Positions 38,182 to 51,815 of a DNA stretch of 64,000 bases are shown one piece after another. The DNA comes from Motacilla alba alba (taxonomy: Eukaryota; Chordata; Aves; Passeriformes; Motacillidae), in the NCBI RefSeq assembly GCF_015832195.1, contig NC_052016.1, positions 84,760,547 to 84,824,546 on the forward strand, given 5' to 3'. Each line of letters opens with the position of its first letter. Position 1 is the first letter of the stretch. The notes beneath the pieces are model-generated. The model was not told the DNA's origin and did no database searches. It worked only from the letters and a program-made list of their open reading frames with translations. A program made the position numbers and the translations under genes.

Positions 38182-38775
38182 GATCACTTAGCATAAAATG
38201 GTTTGAGTTGAAAGGGATCTTAAAGATCATATGGTTCCAACCCCCCTTCCTTGGGAGGACACCTTTCACTAGACAAGGCTGCTCAAAGCCCCCTCCAGTC
38301 TGGTCTTGAACACTTCCAGTGATAAGGCATCCACAATTTCTCTGGGCAACCTGTGCCAGTGCCTCACGACCCTCACAGTAAAGAAGTTTTTCCTCATATA
38401 AAATCTAAATCTACTGCCTCTCAGTTTAAAGCCATTCCCCCTTGTCCTATAACTACATGCCCTTCTAAAAAGTCCTTCTCTAGCCTTCTTTCAGGCCCCC
38501 TTTACTTAGTGGAAGGCTGCTCCAAGGTCTTCCCGGACCCTTGTCTTCTCCAGGCTGGACAACCCTGACTCTCAGCTGTTTGTCCTCATAGGAGAGATGC
38601 TTCAGCTTCTTATCATCTCCTCTGTACTCCCCCTAATAGGTCCCTGTCCCTTCTTTGCTGGGGACCCCAGAGCTGGATGTGGTACTCCATCGGGGGTCTC
38701 ATAACAGTAGAGTTGAGGGGAAGAATCACCTCCCTCAAAGGGCTGTTCATGCTTCTTTTGAGCAGTAGTTGGATT
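38182..38775 (-). mobile_element. CR1 LINE, about 590 bp of the 3' end
   Basis: This is the best-preserved CR1 in the window. From left to right it shows the reverse complement of the CR1 3' UTR (GAAAGGGATCTTAAAGATCA, TTCCAACCCCCCTTCC, GGACACCTTTCACTAGACAAG) and of the ORF2 C-terminal region (ACACTTCCAGTGATAAGGCA, GGGCAACCTGTGCCAGTGCC, CCCCCTTGTCCTATAACTAC). It ends near AGAATCACCTCCCTCAAAGG. It is 5'-truncated at about 38775. The extreme 3' octamer repeat is degraded (GATCACTTAGCATAAAATGG). Confidence 0.95.
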
Positions 38776-38875
38776 TTATATCAGCCAAGCGGTTTTATTG
38801 ATATGCTGTTTAAAGAGAAAGTGAGAGAGAATGTGTGTATCAGTAAATGACATTATAGTTTATTATCAGTATATG

Positions 38876-39060
38876 ACAGAATCACAGACTGGCTGAGATT
38901 GGAAGGGACCTGGTGTTGTCTGTCCAACGTTCCTTCTCAGGCAAGACCATCCAGGACTACATCCAGATGCCTTTTGAAAACCTCCAGGATTGGGGCTCCT
39001 TGGCCTCTTTGGGCAGCCTGTACCACTGCTTGGTCACCCTCACCATTTCTGGTATTTGGT
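38876..39060 (-). mobile_element. Second CR1 3'-end fragment
   Basis: GACAGAATCACAGACTGGCTG, then TTGGAAGGGACCTGG, then ACATCCAGATGCCTTTTGAA and CTCCAGGATTGGGGCTCC. This is the 3' end of a different CR1 subfamily from its neighbour, because the sequence after GGAAGGGACC follows the short-3'-UTR type. It starts again at its own 3' terminus, only about 100 bases beyond the 5' truncation of the first copy, so the two are separate insertions in the same orientation. Confidence 0.88.
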
Positions 39061-41700
39061 GGCTGTACCAGCAGTCACTGTGCAGGATCCCACATGAAGC
39101 AGAGTGCAGTAATCACAAAATAACTGTTTTCTCTAATTTGAGAAATTGTGGTTGTTATAGCAGAGCTCCTTGCCAAAGATGAAACATTTGCATTTATTTC
39201 TAGCAGTTAAAAGATATCTGCAAGCACTAGTGTAATCCTCTGGGATGAGGCTTCATAAGCTACAAAACCTTTTCATAAATAGATACTAGGCTTGGTTAGG
39301 ACTCTTTTCCCTAGAGCTATATTAAGCTTGGGTTTATCTCATGTGCCATTTGTTTGGGATGCTTTTATTCAATAAACTGTCTCGGATTAATCATAACATG
39401 TACTCAGATCTACTCTGTTTAATGTGCCTTCCTCTTCCCCCCCTAGCTTGCAAGAGCATAGCACTTCAGAGGGGTGTAAGTGCCCCTTCACTGTAGAAAT
39501 TCTTTTCCAGAATAGAGTCCAGAATAGCTCAGGTGCAAGTCTTTTGGTGCAAACATTCCCAATAAAGGGTTTAGTAAGTCAGAAACGTTGAGTTACTAAC
39601 TTCATTGATTATTTTTGTCACATTAACCTTGACCTACTAAGCCAGGCAGCAGTTGCTGTTTTGAATGCAAGCAGAACCGTAGCTGGCACCAGCAGCTATT
39701 GTGCTATTCTGCATTCTCTGTCTGTAGCCAGATTCTTTTGTTTTCACTTAGGTACCTGCTGGCATCTACATACCCAAATTGTTGATTGGCAGGTGCACTG
39801 TGACAGTCAAAAATATTTATGAAATGGAGTTGATAGTTGAATGCCTTAACAAGGGAAGCGAGCCCAAATGCAAAGCCAAGACAAATTATTTGTATAACTT
39901 GATACTATCAGCAGCTGTTGGCAAGGTCAGGAAAGTTATTAAAAGTTAAGTGTTTGTAAAGCATTTAGTATCCCTCTACCTGAATAATTTACTGTAAAAA
40001 ATATTAGGGAAGTGTAAGTATAATTCTTTTGAGATATTTGCAGAACAGGATAATAACAAATTCTCAGAATTTACTGCTCCTGTAATTTTAAAAAATGCCT
40101 TGAAAGTTTTATGATTTAAACTCGCATGCATATACTTTTTCTTTAAATTAAAGAGATAGGCAAGTCTTTTTCCTTTACATTTTATCCACTACCTACTTTT
40201 TTGCTACGGGGCGAAAAAACTAAATCTTCTGTTTTTAAAACATCTCTTCATGGAAATACCCCATATAGGGGTATTGACCTCCATTTGAGACAATATTTGT
40301 TCCATTTTTAAGTGAGAGGAAAATACAGCCAAACCCAGGAATCTTTAGCTTTATCATTCTTATTCCAGTGACTGCCAAACCATTGGTTTCCCATCACAGA
40401 TCTGGTTTTTTAATATCCATCAGTTACAATTTCATGAATTCTCTCTGCTGGCAGTGACACACATGTTTTCATTTACTGCATTATGGGTATTCTCTAGACA
40501 GCCAGTCTGTTGAAAAGAAATTAATTCCAGCAGTGAACTAAGATACTGAATTCTCAGCAGTTTATGAATTCATGTTTTTACATTGAGGCTATTTATATCA
40601 GGATTGAATTGATTTGAATATGTAACCAGGTGGTTGTGGTTATATCTTTTATTATCCATTGGATTTGAAAAGCCAGCAGAGTGCAACTGCAGAATTGGAA
40701 AACTCACTAATTGCAGTTGGTAAATATAGCATTGTATGGTTGAAATCTCAGCTTGTATTTCTCTCATTTCTGTTCATGACTTCAGGCATGATTAGCATGA
40801 AGGAGTGCAATATACCTTAACTAGAGTATCCTAAATAAGGCATGCCATACACAATTTTGAGATCTGACTAATTTCAAATTTTTACTAAAGATGAAAATCT
40901 AATAACTTGTTTCTATTTTATCCTGTGGTCCCCATTTCACCAACAATGAAAAGTGGCAAAATATCCAGGTAACATTTTAGACAAGATCTTTTGGAGCGGA
41001 GCAGAGACTTCATAGGTAACTTGCAAAGCCTGTCACTAAGCTGCAGATTCATACTCAGCAGGGTTGTGCTTTTTATCTTTGTCTTCTCCAATGAATATTC
41101 AAAATTGTTGGATCAAGGCAGAAATGGGCTTAGTCCTGAACTGTGTTTTCCATGGAACAAAGAGTGAAAACTTTTAGTTGTTAGAGAATAAGCACTTTAC
41201 CCCATCAATTTTTTGAACTTGGAACTTGGTTGTTCCTTTTAAGAGGAAGGTTGCATAAAATGTGACTTCTTAATCATCATCCAAATGTCAGTAAAATTAA
41301 AAGGATTTTGATCTTAAAAAAAAATAAATCTTGATTTGGTATTGTGTAGTTTGAGAGGCTTCCATAACAAAAACTGGAGAAAGTGACAAACTTGGAAGAC
41401 TGTAAGGGCAAGTACATTTCAAAGCAAATTCTTTAGGAATACATTAAGCCCCAGTTAGGCGTGTCCCTGTGCTGTTGGTCTTGACTGTAAAATTTGGTCA
41501 TTCTTGCTGTAACTAAACAACACTGGGTATAGTAGTGATTGCTGAAATCTTTGCTTCTCTCTGTCCCTGGAAGCTGTTTTGGAGGTTGCCTTTGGTGGGA
41601 CAAAGGTGATACCCTTCCTAAGACTGAACAGTTTCTGATTTTTGCACAAGAAGGGATTTAGGATTATAGGTATCCTGGTCTTCTTTTTCCCCAGAGAAAA

Positions 41701-41736
41701 TTGTAACTAGCCTTGTAACTACCCTTGTAACTAGCC
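41701..41736. repeat. 12-bp tandem repeat, three copies
   Basis: TTGTAACTAGCC occurs three times, the middle copy differing by one base (G to C). Recent local slippage is the simplest explanation. Confidence 0.92.
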
Positions 41737-44700
41737 TTGCTTCCCTCTCAAAGACTTGCACTGTAAATTCACTGTTAATGATGTATTACTTTTAGTAGCA
41801 ATCTGTGAACACAGCCTGCCTTCTTTAAGATGCTGTGTCTGGAAACAAAAAGTTTCTGAAGTGTTAGTAAATAATTGCAATTTGTTTGAAAGAGGTATGC
41901 AGGCTGTGAGTCTGAGTACGTGCAGGTAGCTCAGTGTTTTTAGTAGTAAGAGTATGCATAGCTAGAGGATTAGAAAATATCTGTTTTAGGAAGCGTTGTT
42001 TGTTTCTTTTTTACTATATTGGTTTTACAAATTCTTTTTATCTGGTGACTAACATATGCATGAGGAATATTTTTGTAATCCCTTGTGTCTGAGGGCAGCA
42101 TCTCTATTGAAATGTGTTTCCCAGATCAATCTCAGTCAGACTCTTCTCTTCTATCTTGAGTCAATATACCAAGGAGAGGAAAGATCATGCCGTTTTATTT
42201 TTTAAGTGGTAAAGAGAGTAGAAGCTGTATGGTTGTTTTGATTTGGAAACACTGTGATGACTTTATAACACTTTTTTTCCTACTATGCATGGACAGAGGC
42301 ATGCTGATGAAGCAATACAAATGATTTTGAGAATACCAGTCAGGCCCTCTGTAATCTCACTATAAAAACACTGACATATGTTTGCTCCAGAGAACATTGC
42401 AGTGTATTCTGATTTTCAGTCCACAAATTGCTGTATTTGAATGCAATCAGTGTCTTTGTTACTCATTCACCTGCTCCGGTGTCTGTCTTTCTTGGATTAA
42501 ATAATTTCCACAAGAGCAGCTTGGGAATGCTGCCTGTGCCTTCTTATACCTCAGCAAATAACATTTAATATAGAAAGTATGTTGGAAGAAATTTTTTGTA
42601 AAAGAATAGCTGATATCTCTGTAGTGAATACCTCTGTATACATTGTGGCGAGGCAGAGAAAGACATCTGACACATAAATAATTTGTTTTGAGGTTTAATT
42701 TATTTGCTTCAGGGAGCAAGCAAAGCCCAGCAGCTCTGACTTGTGCTGCTGCCAGGCCTCCCTGAGTTTTGTCTCTGTGAAGAGCAGCTCCTGGCCCTGG
42801 CTGAGGCTCAGCTCCCCTTGGTGGGGAGCACAGGTACAGAAGGTAGCTGCCAGGATATGGCCACTCCATCCATGGAAAATGCTAAATCAAGAGCCACAAG
42901 CATCCACCACGGGTTTAATACACCCACTGTTAACAGCAGCCCTGGAAATAGTGAGATGCTGAAGAGCATAGAGGAGTTATTCTTCATATTTTCCTGGCAT
43001 TGCCAGGAGGGAGGTCTCTAATTGGAAGAGCTGTGTATTTACAGTACATGTAGTGAAACCAAAGCTGAGGCTGGTGTACGAATGAGGAAAGGTCAGAAAG
43101 CTGATTTGGGGATGGAAATTGGGCTATTGCAGCACATTGTCTGTTCCTGCGTTTCAGCCCCCTTCAGCAGCTCAGCAGAGTTGAATGGCAAGTGCACATC
43201 TGGCATGCTCCAGTGATTCAGGGGATGGGTGCAAGCAAGGAGCTCCTTACTTGTGTCTAGTCCTTCCTTCCCTTGGCTCATCACAAAGCTGCAGCTTCAC
43301 TCCGGGCTGGAAGGAGAACAGCAAGTTCTGTGAAGTTATACACTGCTTTCATGGTTCTGCAACCATCATCTCTTCCTGCTGTCGTGTTTAATGCCGTGGC
43401 TTCTCACAGAGTACATCCAAGAGCTTAAATAAATAAGTTCTTTGCAATTCCAGAGGTTCTCTTTGGTTCTTCTGGTCTCTGCAGGAATGCCAATAGACTC
43501 TTTATCTTCCCACTTTATCCATAAGAAGGTGTATGCAGGGCATACTAAAGCACGGCCTGGAAATGCAGTACAATATAGAAGATACACAAAGTGAAATTAG
43601 GTTGTTCAGAGCAGTCAGTTTTGGTTTTCTCCCAACTTAGAGAATAAGTATTGGGGATGAGACAGGGGAAGACTCCCACCACCATAGGTTGATAGACTTC
43701 ATATGTGGATACAAATTCTGTATGTGTAAAAAGCAAATACAAATATTCTCTAGTAGATATCTGTGAAATCAGAATCTATGAGAGATTCTGTATTCTTACA
43801 GCTTTTTAGCTAATACACATGCTTTGGGAGGGGAAAACAGTCTGGGGGAAATTGTGTGTTCATGAAACTGAAGAGTGACCCTAAGCAGCTCTGTGTAAAA
43901 GGCATCAATTCTTGGCACACCAATTAAAGACTGAACAGCCTATTTCTTATTAGCTAAGAATAATTTTCTTTCTGCTCAGGAAACTAAATATCAAAGCAGA
44001 AAGGGGTTTTTTCTGATTTTTATTTAGTGGCAATTAAAATCCCATTTCATTTCAATGCACCTGTCTAGGAAACAACACATGAATGGAGCAGTTCTGAATC
44101 CTGCAACTGTTGTTGGAATCAGTGTTTTTTACTGCTACTACTGGGATTTAGAAAAGCTTCTAACTTCTGAAAAATGCTTAACAGATATACCATCTAGGTA
44201 AAAACACCATTCAACGTAGCTTTTTAAGGAAAGCTCTCCTTTTTCCAGTACATTACTGCACTGTGTTTCTCTCCCAAAGTTAAAAATCTCACCCTTCTAA
44301 TGCTATCATCAGTGTCACTTTTTTCTTCCAAATCGATCAAAACAAGTGTCCTTTAAAGAGAAAAATCAATTTAGCCTATTAATTAGCTGAACTCAGTATA
44401 GTGCCTGAAGGCCAGAATGTCATTTCCCATAAGATTTGCTTTCAAAATACAAACAAAATTGGAGCACTCCCAGGTTGTTGTCATGAAGGGCTCTTAATAC
44501 TTCAGAATACACTGGTAATCTTTATCCTACCTGATACAGACCGATTTAAATATTCTGATTAAATGTTGTTGCATTTGTTCTGGTTTTGTTTCTGCCACAT
44601 GGTAGACAAAGGAACTTTAGTAAGTCAGTGGAGTCAGTGCCTGGGCAAAACATCACTGCAGCAAGCCACCAGAAGATTGTATTTGATAATGGATTACTTT

Positions 44701-45464
44701 CCTGTGGTATAAGGCTCTTTATTTTCTCATCCCTCAACAAAAGAGATTATAAAATTTAGATTACCAACTCATAAATAAAGGAAAGCAAAATGAGAAACAG
44801 TTATTAAATGAAAGTGGGTGTGTTGTAACTGTTGCTATATATTCATGGTTTCCAGGGTTCCTGTCTGTGAAAGCTGCTTGGACAGAGTTAATACATCTTA
44901 GTGAAAATCTGCTTTACTGTTGTATCTTTTTGTTGACAGTAGTAAAGTGTATTGCAGTGAACATTCAGAGTGATTTGTCTTCTGAACCCAGCGGTTGGTG
45001 CCAGTGTGGAGCAAGTGACCTTCAGGAACAGAGACAGTAAATTCATCTCAGTGTAACCCTTTATAAGAGCTGAACTATGCTAATACCAGCCATATAATGG
45101 GCTTGACAGAGTAGCCAGGTCCTATTCAAACAACCAAAAAATGAACAAAAAGGGACCCAACAAAACCCCCACTTGATTAAAATGTTTATTTGTCAAGAAA
45201 CTTTACTTTTCTTCTCGCTTCGTTATGAGTTTTGGGGCATGTTTAAGACTTCAGCGATTAACTCAGTATAATCTTGAGCAATGAAGCTTAGTTAAGGACT
45301 GTATGATTAAAGAAATAAGCTCTTCCTGTGGACATGCCATCACTTTAGTCTTTTGTCACTTTCTCTCGTCACATTGTTTGCAGGATTTCGTTCTGTTGTT
45401 TGCCCTGATTTGAGTCTGCATTGTGCAGGGTTTTTCCAGAAGTTCACCTGGTTTGCACTGCTTA

Positions 45465-45483
45465 AGAAAGAAAGAAAGAAAAC
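45465..45483. repeat. (GAAA)n microsatellite
   Basis: Short run of about four GAAA units. Simple repeat. Confidence 0.9.
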
Positions 45484-46859
45484 CTCAAGAGCTGTTTATC
45501 CATTAAGTTCGTATTAAGCACTTGAAAAACTTCCCTCTAAGGAAATGCATCTGAGTATAATTTAAGCAAAGATCATGTTCTGCAGCTGATCCTGTTCTTC
45601 AGAAGGATGCCAGTGGGATTCTCCATAGCCACTCACAGGGAAGCTGGTGGGATTGGGACTGAAGAATCATTAAAACCATTCAAATATTAAAATAATATGC
45701 AGGAGGAAACAAGAAAAGAAAAATGGAAACCACAATAGTTACAAAAAGTGAAGCTTGTTGTCACTTCTTCAGCTTGTATGTTTAAAGAAAGGCAGAAATA
45801 TTCTCAGGTTTGCCGAACCCAAGAGTTTAAACATCCAGTTCGGAAGACTTAAGAATCATGTTGGTAGTTCTTGTATTCATAAAATCTTTCTTTTTTAAGT
45901 GTTTAAACTTTCTCTGACCTTCCTGGCAATAGACATGTATGACATTTAGAAATTGAAAAACTCAACTTTCAGCACATACAGAATATCCACATGAGTATTC
46001 TCCACCTTTTCTCAGGTGCCTTCCCCACCTTGTCAGGGGTCCAAAAAGTGATGGCCTCCTTCTGCCTTGTGCTTGTGAAAGGATTTGGTACTGGGCTGAC
46101 TCTTGTCCTCCCACATGGCTGGTGAGAAGTAGTTCAGGTTACTGTACCAAGTTCAGAATCATGTCTACTTTGGAAGTGATTGGCATTGGAAAGCTACCCT
46201 GGCTGCATAGGAACAGTTTATACTGTTACTTGTTAGAGAAGTAGATCACAGTCCTGCTACATTTTGACAGAGTTGGGGTTTTTTCTTCAGTCCCTTTTCG
46301 GGAGAGAGCTACAGCAAAGAAGATAAACTTTTACATAAAAAAATAATGCCTACATGGAGTAATGACCTATAGTGGTGTAAATTAGAAGTTTGTTCCACCT
46401 ATTTCTGAAGTTTCCCTCTGTTTTTAAAATGAGACAATTTTAATTCACTCGTTACTCTACTGGGTTTTTAAATATGCACAGTGCTTTTTGTTAAGGGTGT
46501 TTGCCTGACCCTGAATTTTTCTCTGAACTTTTTCAACAAAAATGGTTAATGAAGTCACAGAAATTCTGTTAAGTTATGAGGTGCTGTGCATCATCATAAT
46601 CATGTCCTTGTTCATCTCCCTAGTTTGTAACAAATGTAATGCAAATACAGAGGCTTCTCTGAATTTTAAACTAATTCATTTTAATATGTTTTATTCTGGC
46701 GTTGGGTTTTCTTTAGATTGTTCTGAGATACCAGTTCTCAGTTTTGAGCAAGAGAGAAAGGCTTTGCTGTGCCTTTTAATGGTTTTGGTTTATTTGTTTG
46801 AGGCTTTTTTTGTTGAATGCTCCTAATGTCACAGAGCTGTACAGCAGAGGGCTGAAATT

Positions 46860-47640
46860 TGTCTGTAGAGGGCTTGTGGAAAAAGGTTTGGCTAAAGGGT
46901 TGACTACTGTTTATCTCAACTTTAGCAAAGTTTTTGATACTGTCTCCCTTAGTCTCATAGATACTGGTGAATAATGAGTCAGGTAAGTAGGTGGGACAGT
47001 GGACTGAAAGGACTGAAAGCTGTCTGAGCTGGTGGTGCTTCAGGATCAGCAGCACAACATTCAGCTAGAGGCAAGTCACTCTTTCACACAGAGACCAACG
47101 CTGTAAAAATGCTTCTTAAGGGCTTAGATGATGGGCCAGGATGCGCCCTTAGTAAGCCTGCAGCCATCTCAAAATCAGGAGTGGTGATTACTGCACCAGT
47201 GGCTTGTGCTGCCATTTAGATGGACCTTGACAGGCTGGAGAAATGGGCCGATGGGAGCCTCATAAAGTTCAGCAAAGCCTTGCTGCTGGGAGGAGGAACC
47301 CTGCACGCCAGTACAAGCTGGGACACCCTGACTGGGAAATGGTTTTGCAGAGAGGCCTCGGGGTCCCAGTGAATAACAAGTTGAGCATGAGTCAGCAATA
47401 CATCTGTGACAAAGAAAAAGCTTTTCCCATTAAGGTGGTCAAACACCAGTTACCCTGAGGGGCTGTGCTTTTCCATCCTGGGAGGAGATACACAAAGCCC
47501 CAAGGAACCTGATCCAACTTTAAAACTGGATCTAGCTTTGAAGTTGGCCTTGCTTTGATGAGGTGGGAGGAAGGCTGAACCAGATGATCTTCAGAGCTCC
47601 CATGGAACCTAAGTTATTTTGTAATTTGCTGATTGTAGCC
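46860..47640 (+). mobile_element. CR1 LINE ORF2 fragment with internal deletion
   Basis: On the + strand, 46909-46947 translates to VYLNFSKVFDTVS, matching the CR1 reverse-transcriptase motif (VYLDFSKAFDTVS). Further on, TTAGATGATGGGCCAGGATG and GGACCTTGACAGGCTGGAGAA are classic CR1 ORF2 segments, and the frame at 47243-47458 keeps NPARQYKLG and the K-L-S-M-S-Q-Q motif near the CR1 C-terminal region. After about 47420 the sequence jumps to the 3' end (TTTTCCATCCTGGGAGGAGA, then GAACCAGATGATCTTCAG and AACCTAAGTTATTTTG). Most of the C-terminal coding part is therefore missing. Frameshifts and stops make it dead. Confidence 0.9.
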
Positions 47641-50600
47641 CAAATGTTATAAACAGTGTTCCTTTCCTTGCAAATAGCCCCGGGGGAAGTTACAGGCAGT
47701 GGTCTTTCATGTTTGTTTGCTGTAACACAAACTAAATCAAAACAGATGTTTCTGTGCCTTACAGTTTAATAAAGATTTTCCCACGTGTTGAATGTATTTA
47801 GACTAAAAATGTACAGTTTACTCTAGTGTCATCTTCAATGTTATATATTTTCCCTGCTGCTTTCTGTTTTTTACACTGTGCCAAATGCTGTTCCAAGTCA
47901 CTTTCCCGTTTCTCATGGACAGTGTGTTTTACTCTTTTCCCCTGTAAATGGTTCTCTTTCGAAGAATTCAGTGTTACAGTTCTCCAGGACAATTGCTGGA
48001 GTTGTTATTGCAGTCCCCTTCCATAAGGTACAAAAGCATTGCTGAAGATGTTGCAAACCAAACTCTCCTCAAGTTTTCTTGTGACTTAGCTGTAGTGGGG
48101 GAGTATAGCATAACTACAAAATTTCTTCTTCACCACTTTTTTCCCTCACTCCTCAGTGAAGCTGGGTTGATCCTGCTTTTACCATCTAACCTGTGAAAAC
48201 TTATTATAGAGCATAAGTTGATGTTCCAGACTTGAGTCTGGAAAAGAAGAGAAAAGCCAAATTTCTTCTCAGGGGAGCCTACTTTTAATATCAAATAGAG
48301 TTTTTTTCAGTCCCTCATAACATTATTGTTCTCTGAAATCCACTAAGTCTTAGTCAGTAATACTAGATTTTTACTTGTGTGCAGTTCTCACTCTTGGATG
48401 TCTAGATATTTGAGTAGAATGAAAGTTCTGTAAAGAAAGATTTTGGGAAATACTACATTTGTTGAGTCAGAACCACACCTGAACTGTTTGTTTTAATCCA
48501 AACCCATCCCATGTCTAACAAACTTTTAGTCTGTCTAGACCAGGACACCTAGTGATACCTTTAATTTGTGCTAGTCAGTCTGAGGGCTAGAGGTAAATCA
48601 TTAAGACAGAATTATTCAAGGTCCTAATTTCTTGTTGATCTCCATAGAAGGTTAGTATCATTAACATCACTGGACTTAAAACAATTTGCTTGTTTATTTA
48701 TTTTCATGGAAAATAACATTAAAATTATTGAGGTATCTGGAGGAAGAGATCGTAAGGACTTTGTATAGCTTTGCTCTGTTTTATTCTTGTGATAAAAGGA
48801 GGAAAAAAAGTTTAGGCATGTGAATTCTAGAAGTACTCTATCTGAAACTTTCCTGCTGGAGGAGGTGAAATGCTGATAATTTGGGATCCAGTAAGTACTA
48901 ACTTTGCCATGAGACATCACCATAAAGAAGCATCAGTTTGCATAACATGTGTTTGCTGTTCCTCACACTGGGAATGTTAAGTGTTATTTGGAGTTATCCC
49001 CTGTCAATAAGAAACCGGTCCTCAGGTTTGGCAAATATTAACTCAGATTATATTTGCTTCTGAATAGTTTGTTTTATTACAAATTCAGCCTTGTGCATAA
49101 CTCTTGGAAAGCTTTGGACCAAAATTTGTTACAGGTGAAGCAAATAGATTCTAACATGTTGGACTGTAAGAAATTTTAAAACATTTTGGAAATCTGGGCA
49201 GCAGGTGATGAAACCCAAGAAAATACCCACTTTTGCTAGAGGAAATTGAAGTCTAGATATTTTCTTTACCCACAGTGACAAGCTAATGATCTCTGGAATG
49301 AAGAGGAGACATGCTAAACACCCGTGCACAGTCATATCATTTATGGCATCCTGCATTCATCTGCACTGATGTCACCCTAGATTGTAACGTATTCTCATTG
49401 TGGACCCTGTAAATAAATTAACACTCGTCTGTTGCTACATATAAATATTGTTAAGAATTTTGACCCTTTGAGACACCATTTTTTAAAAGATATTATTTAA
49501 GAGCCAACACATTTTAACATTCCAGTTGGTGTTTATGTTAATTTGAGCTCAATTCGTTCCCTAAGCATTTGAGATCAGCTATTTTTAGCCTGGTTTCCTG
49601 AGGAACTGAAGTTTATAGGATGGCTGTATCTATCCATCTGCCTTCCACTGAGCTTTTTGAAGCCAATGATCAATTATCTTGATTTGGCAGAGAGAGTGAG
49701 GTTTTAATGCTGCTAATCTCTGGCAGGTTTCATTGATAGTCTTGGTTTGTTTGAAGAGAGGCACACAAATACCTGCCCCATCTAAGGGAAGAGGTGTAAG
49801 GTAAGCTCGCCAGTGGTGGTGTGTGGGGGTTGGTGGGAAAACACCTGGGCCACAACTCAGTGCTGCTTCTCACTCCTGGGGCAGTGAGAGAACCTGAGCC
49901 TGAGCTGATGTTGCTGTGGCTGGGGGGGAACTGGAAAAATATGTAGGTTGTGAAGCATGGGCTGTGGATGATCACAGCTGGGGGATGGTGCATGGAGACA
50001 GTGGTCAAGGACCCTGTGGTCCTGTGGTGATGACAATGTATGAATTTGTAGCAAGGGGTCTGTTTGGCATCAGTTTTATTGGTCTGAAAAACAATTTGCC
50101 TTTAACAAGGGAAGCTATTGTATAGACACTGTTCATGTCTCTGGAAGCCTGCAAAAACATATAGCTTATTTTTCATGTTGGGAGAGGGTTCTTGGGCATG
50201 GCACATACAGGCTTTTTTATGGAGAATGTACACCTACAAAACAAATGATCTCAAAGTCCTTTAGAAACAAGTTGGGCTTTGTTTCTCCTTAGCCCAAATA
50301 TAAATAAAGCTGGGCTTTATTTCTCTTTGGGAATCTGGGAATGGGTGGAGAAATGAGACATGGAATTTTAGTTATGAATGGTAACATGATTGTGGAAATA
50401 GCTCTGAGCTCTCAAGACACTATACCTAGAGATGATTTTAAAAAAAAAATTAGGCTTTTCCAATAGAGTTTGCTGCCAGAGGACATTTCTCTGGTTTCAG
50501 TGACTGGGCTTAAAATACTTACATACTAAAATAAAGCAGAGTGATGGGGATTTTTTTTCAGGTGTTTTACTTTATTTTCTTCAGTATTTAAAACCTTCCT

Positions 50601-51767
50601 TGAGATCATCATCTATTTTTTCATCTATATAATCAAAAGTCTTAATACTTACTAGAGAAAGAGCATTTTCTGTACATGGAAAGAAAAGTTCCATGGGTCC
50701 CTACAAAGGGAGACTTAGCCCCAAGAATCGTCATGTGGCCTCTGCAGTTGTGCTCATCATAAAATACAGGATGTGAGTTTTGTTCAAATGCCTGTCAGCT
50801 GAGATACTCTGTTTTATAAGCTGTGTTACCAGCAAAGTCTGTTCATCTTTAAATCTCCAAAAGATTGTCTTGGGCTTTGCACTGCCATTTCACTTCTATG
50901 AATACTTTTAAACAAAAAACAGACACAGGACTAGACTGTTGCACTGCATTTGTGTGTCTCCTCCATAAAGCATGTATGCTTTTATCTGTTGCTTACAGAT
51001 AAGGTGATACTGAAGCTTCCACAACAGGTGAACACTCTGTGCTTCAATTTGGTTTAGTAAGTTTTGGGTTACTTTACAGAAGCCATTTCTCGAGGAACAG
51101 AAAGTGTAGATTTTGGTTATAACAAACTAGCAGAGCAAGACAAAAGTGTGTTTCAGTTTCTCTTCTTTAAAGCTGATAAGCTGATTATCTCTTCAATTTT
51201 CAGAATCCAAATCAAGCCCCCTGCTTATAAGCCTTAAGTCAGCTTGTGTATCCATTCTACTTGAAGAAGGGCTGGATAATTTGTAACAGAAACTTAGAGA
51301 TCACACAGTAGTCCGCTGGAATGCAGAAAATGAGGTCGTGTTTCTTGACCTGCAGTTGATTCTGCATTGCCCTGTTGCAGCACTGATGTGCATTAATAAA
51401 AGTCATTGCATGCACAGTATTGAGCATTTGGAGTTTTTGAATTTTATTTTTTATTACTGTTTATTTCTGCAATCACACTTGGAATATTAATCCTAATTGA
51501 CCTTTATGTATACTTTGTGTTGAGAACACAGATTCTATAAAATACTAGCAAATCAGTTTGCTGTGCAGATCTGTCTTCAGTAAAGATCTGGCATGATCTT
51601 GTATTACGGAATGTTATCATTTTTGATAGTGACAGTGTATTAGGAGTTGTGGTTTTGATGTGTCAATTCCTAGAGTCAATGCTTACTTATGTTTACGTTG
51701 TGCCAGCAAAGCTGTTTCAGCAGTGAAGATCAGGGTGTGATCAATCCCAGTTATAATGCCACTTCTG

Positions 51768-51815
51768 CTTTTTTTCCTTCTTCTTCCTTCCTTCTCTTTT
51801 TCCCTTTCCCTTTGT
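51768..51815. repeat. Pyrimidine-rich low-complexity tract
   Basis: About 48 bases of C and T (CTTTTTTTCCTTCTTCTTCC and onward) ending in TTTGTCAGG. It resembles a 3' splice site tract, but the sequence after it carries no recognisable exon. Confidence 0.8.

Larger units (their letters stand above)
39061..46859 (+). other. FARP1: FARP1 second intron, unique sequence
   Basis: Unique, mostly AT-rich DNA with no confident exon. The segment 42700-42835 has an acceptor-like TTTGCTTCAG and a donor-like CAGGTACAG, but the frames between them have no recognisable protein and no conservation signal I can assess. About 44020-44420 is a candidate for a conserved non-coding element, judged only from its high complexity and AT richness. 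Confidence 0.45.

Noticed and set aside
42700..42840. Exon-like segment with TTTGCTTCAG acceptor and CAGGTACAG donor
   Set aside because: Translations in all frames are unrecognised and the flanking frames continue past the sites. Not enough to call an exon.
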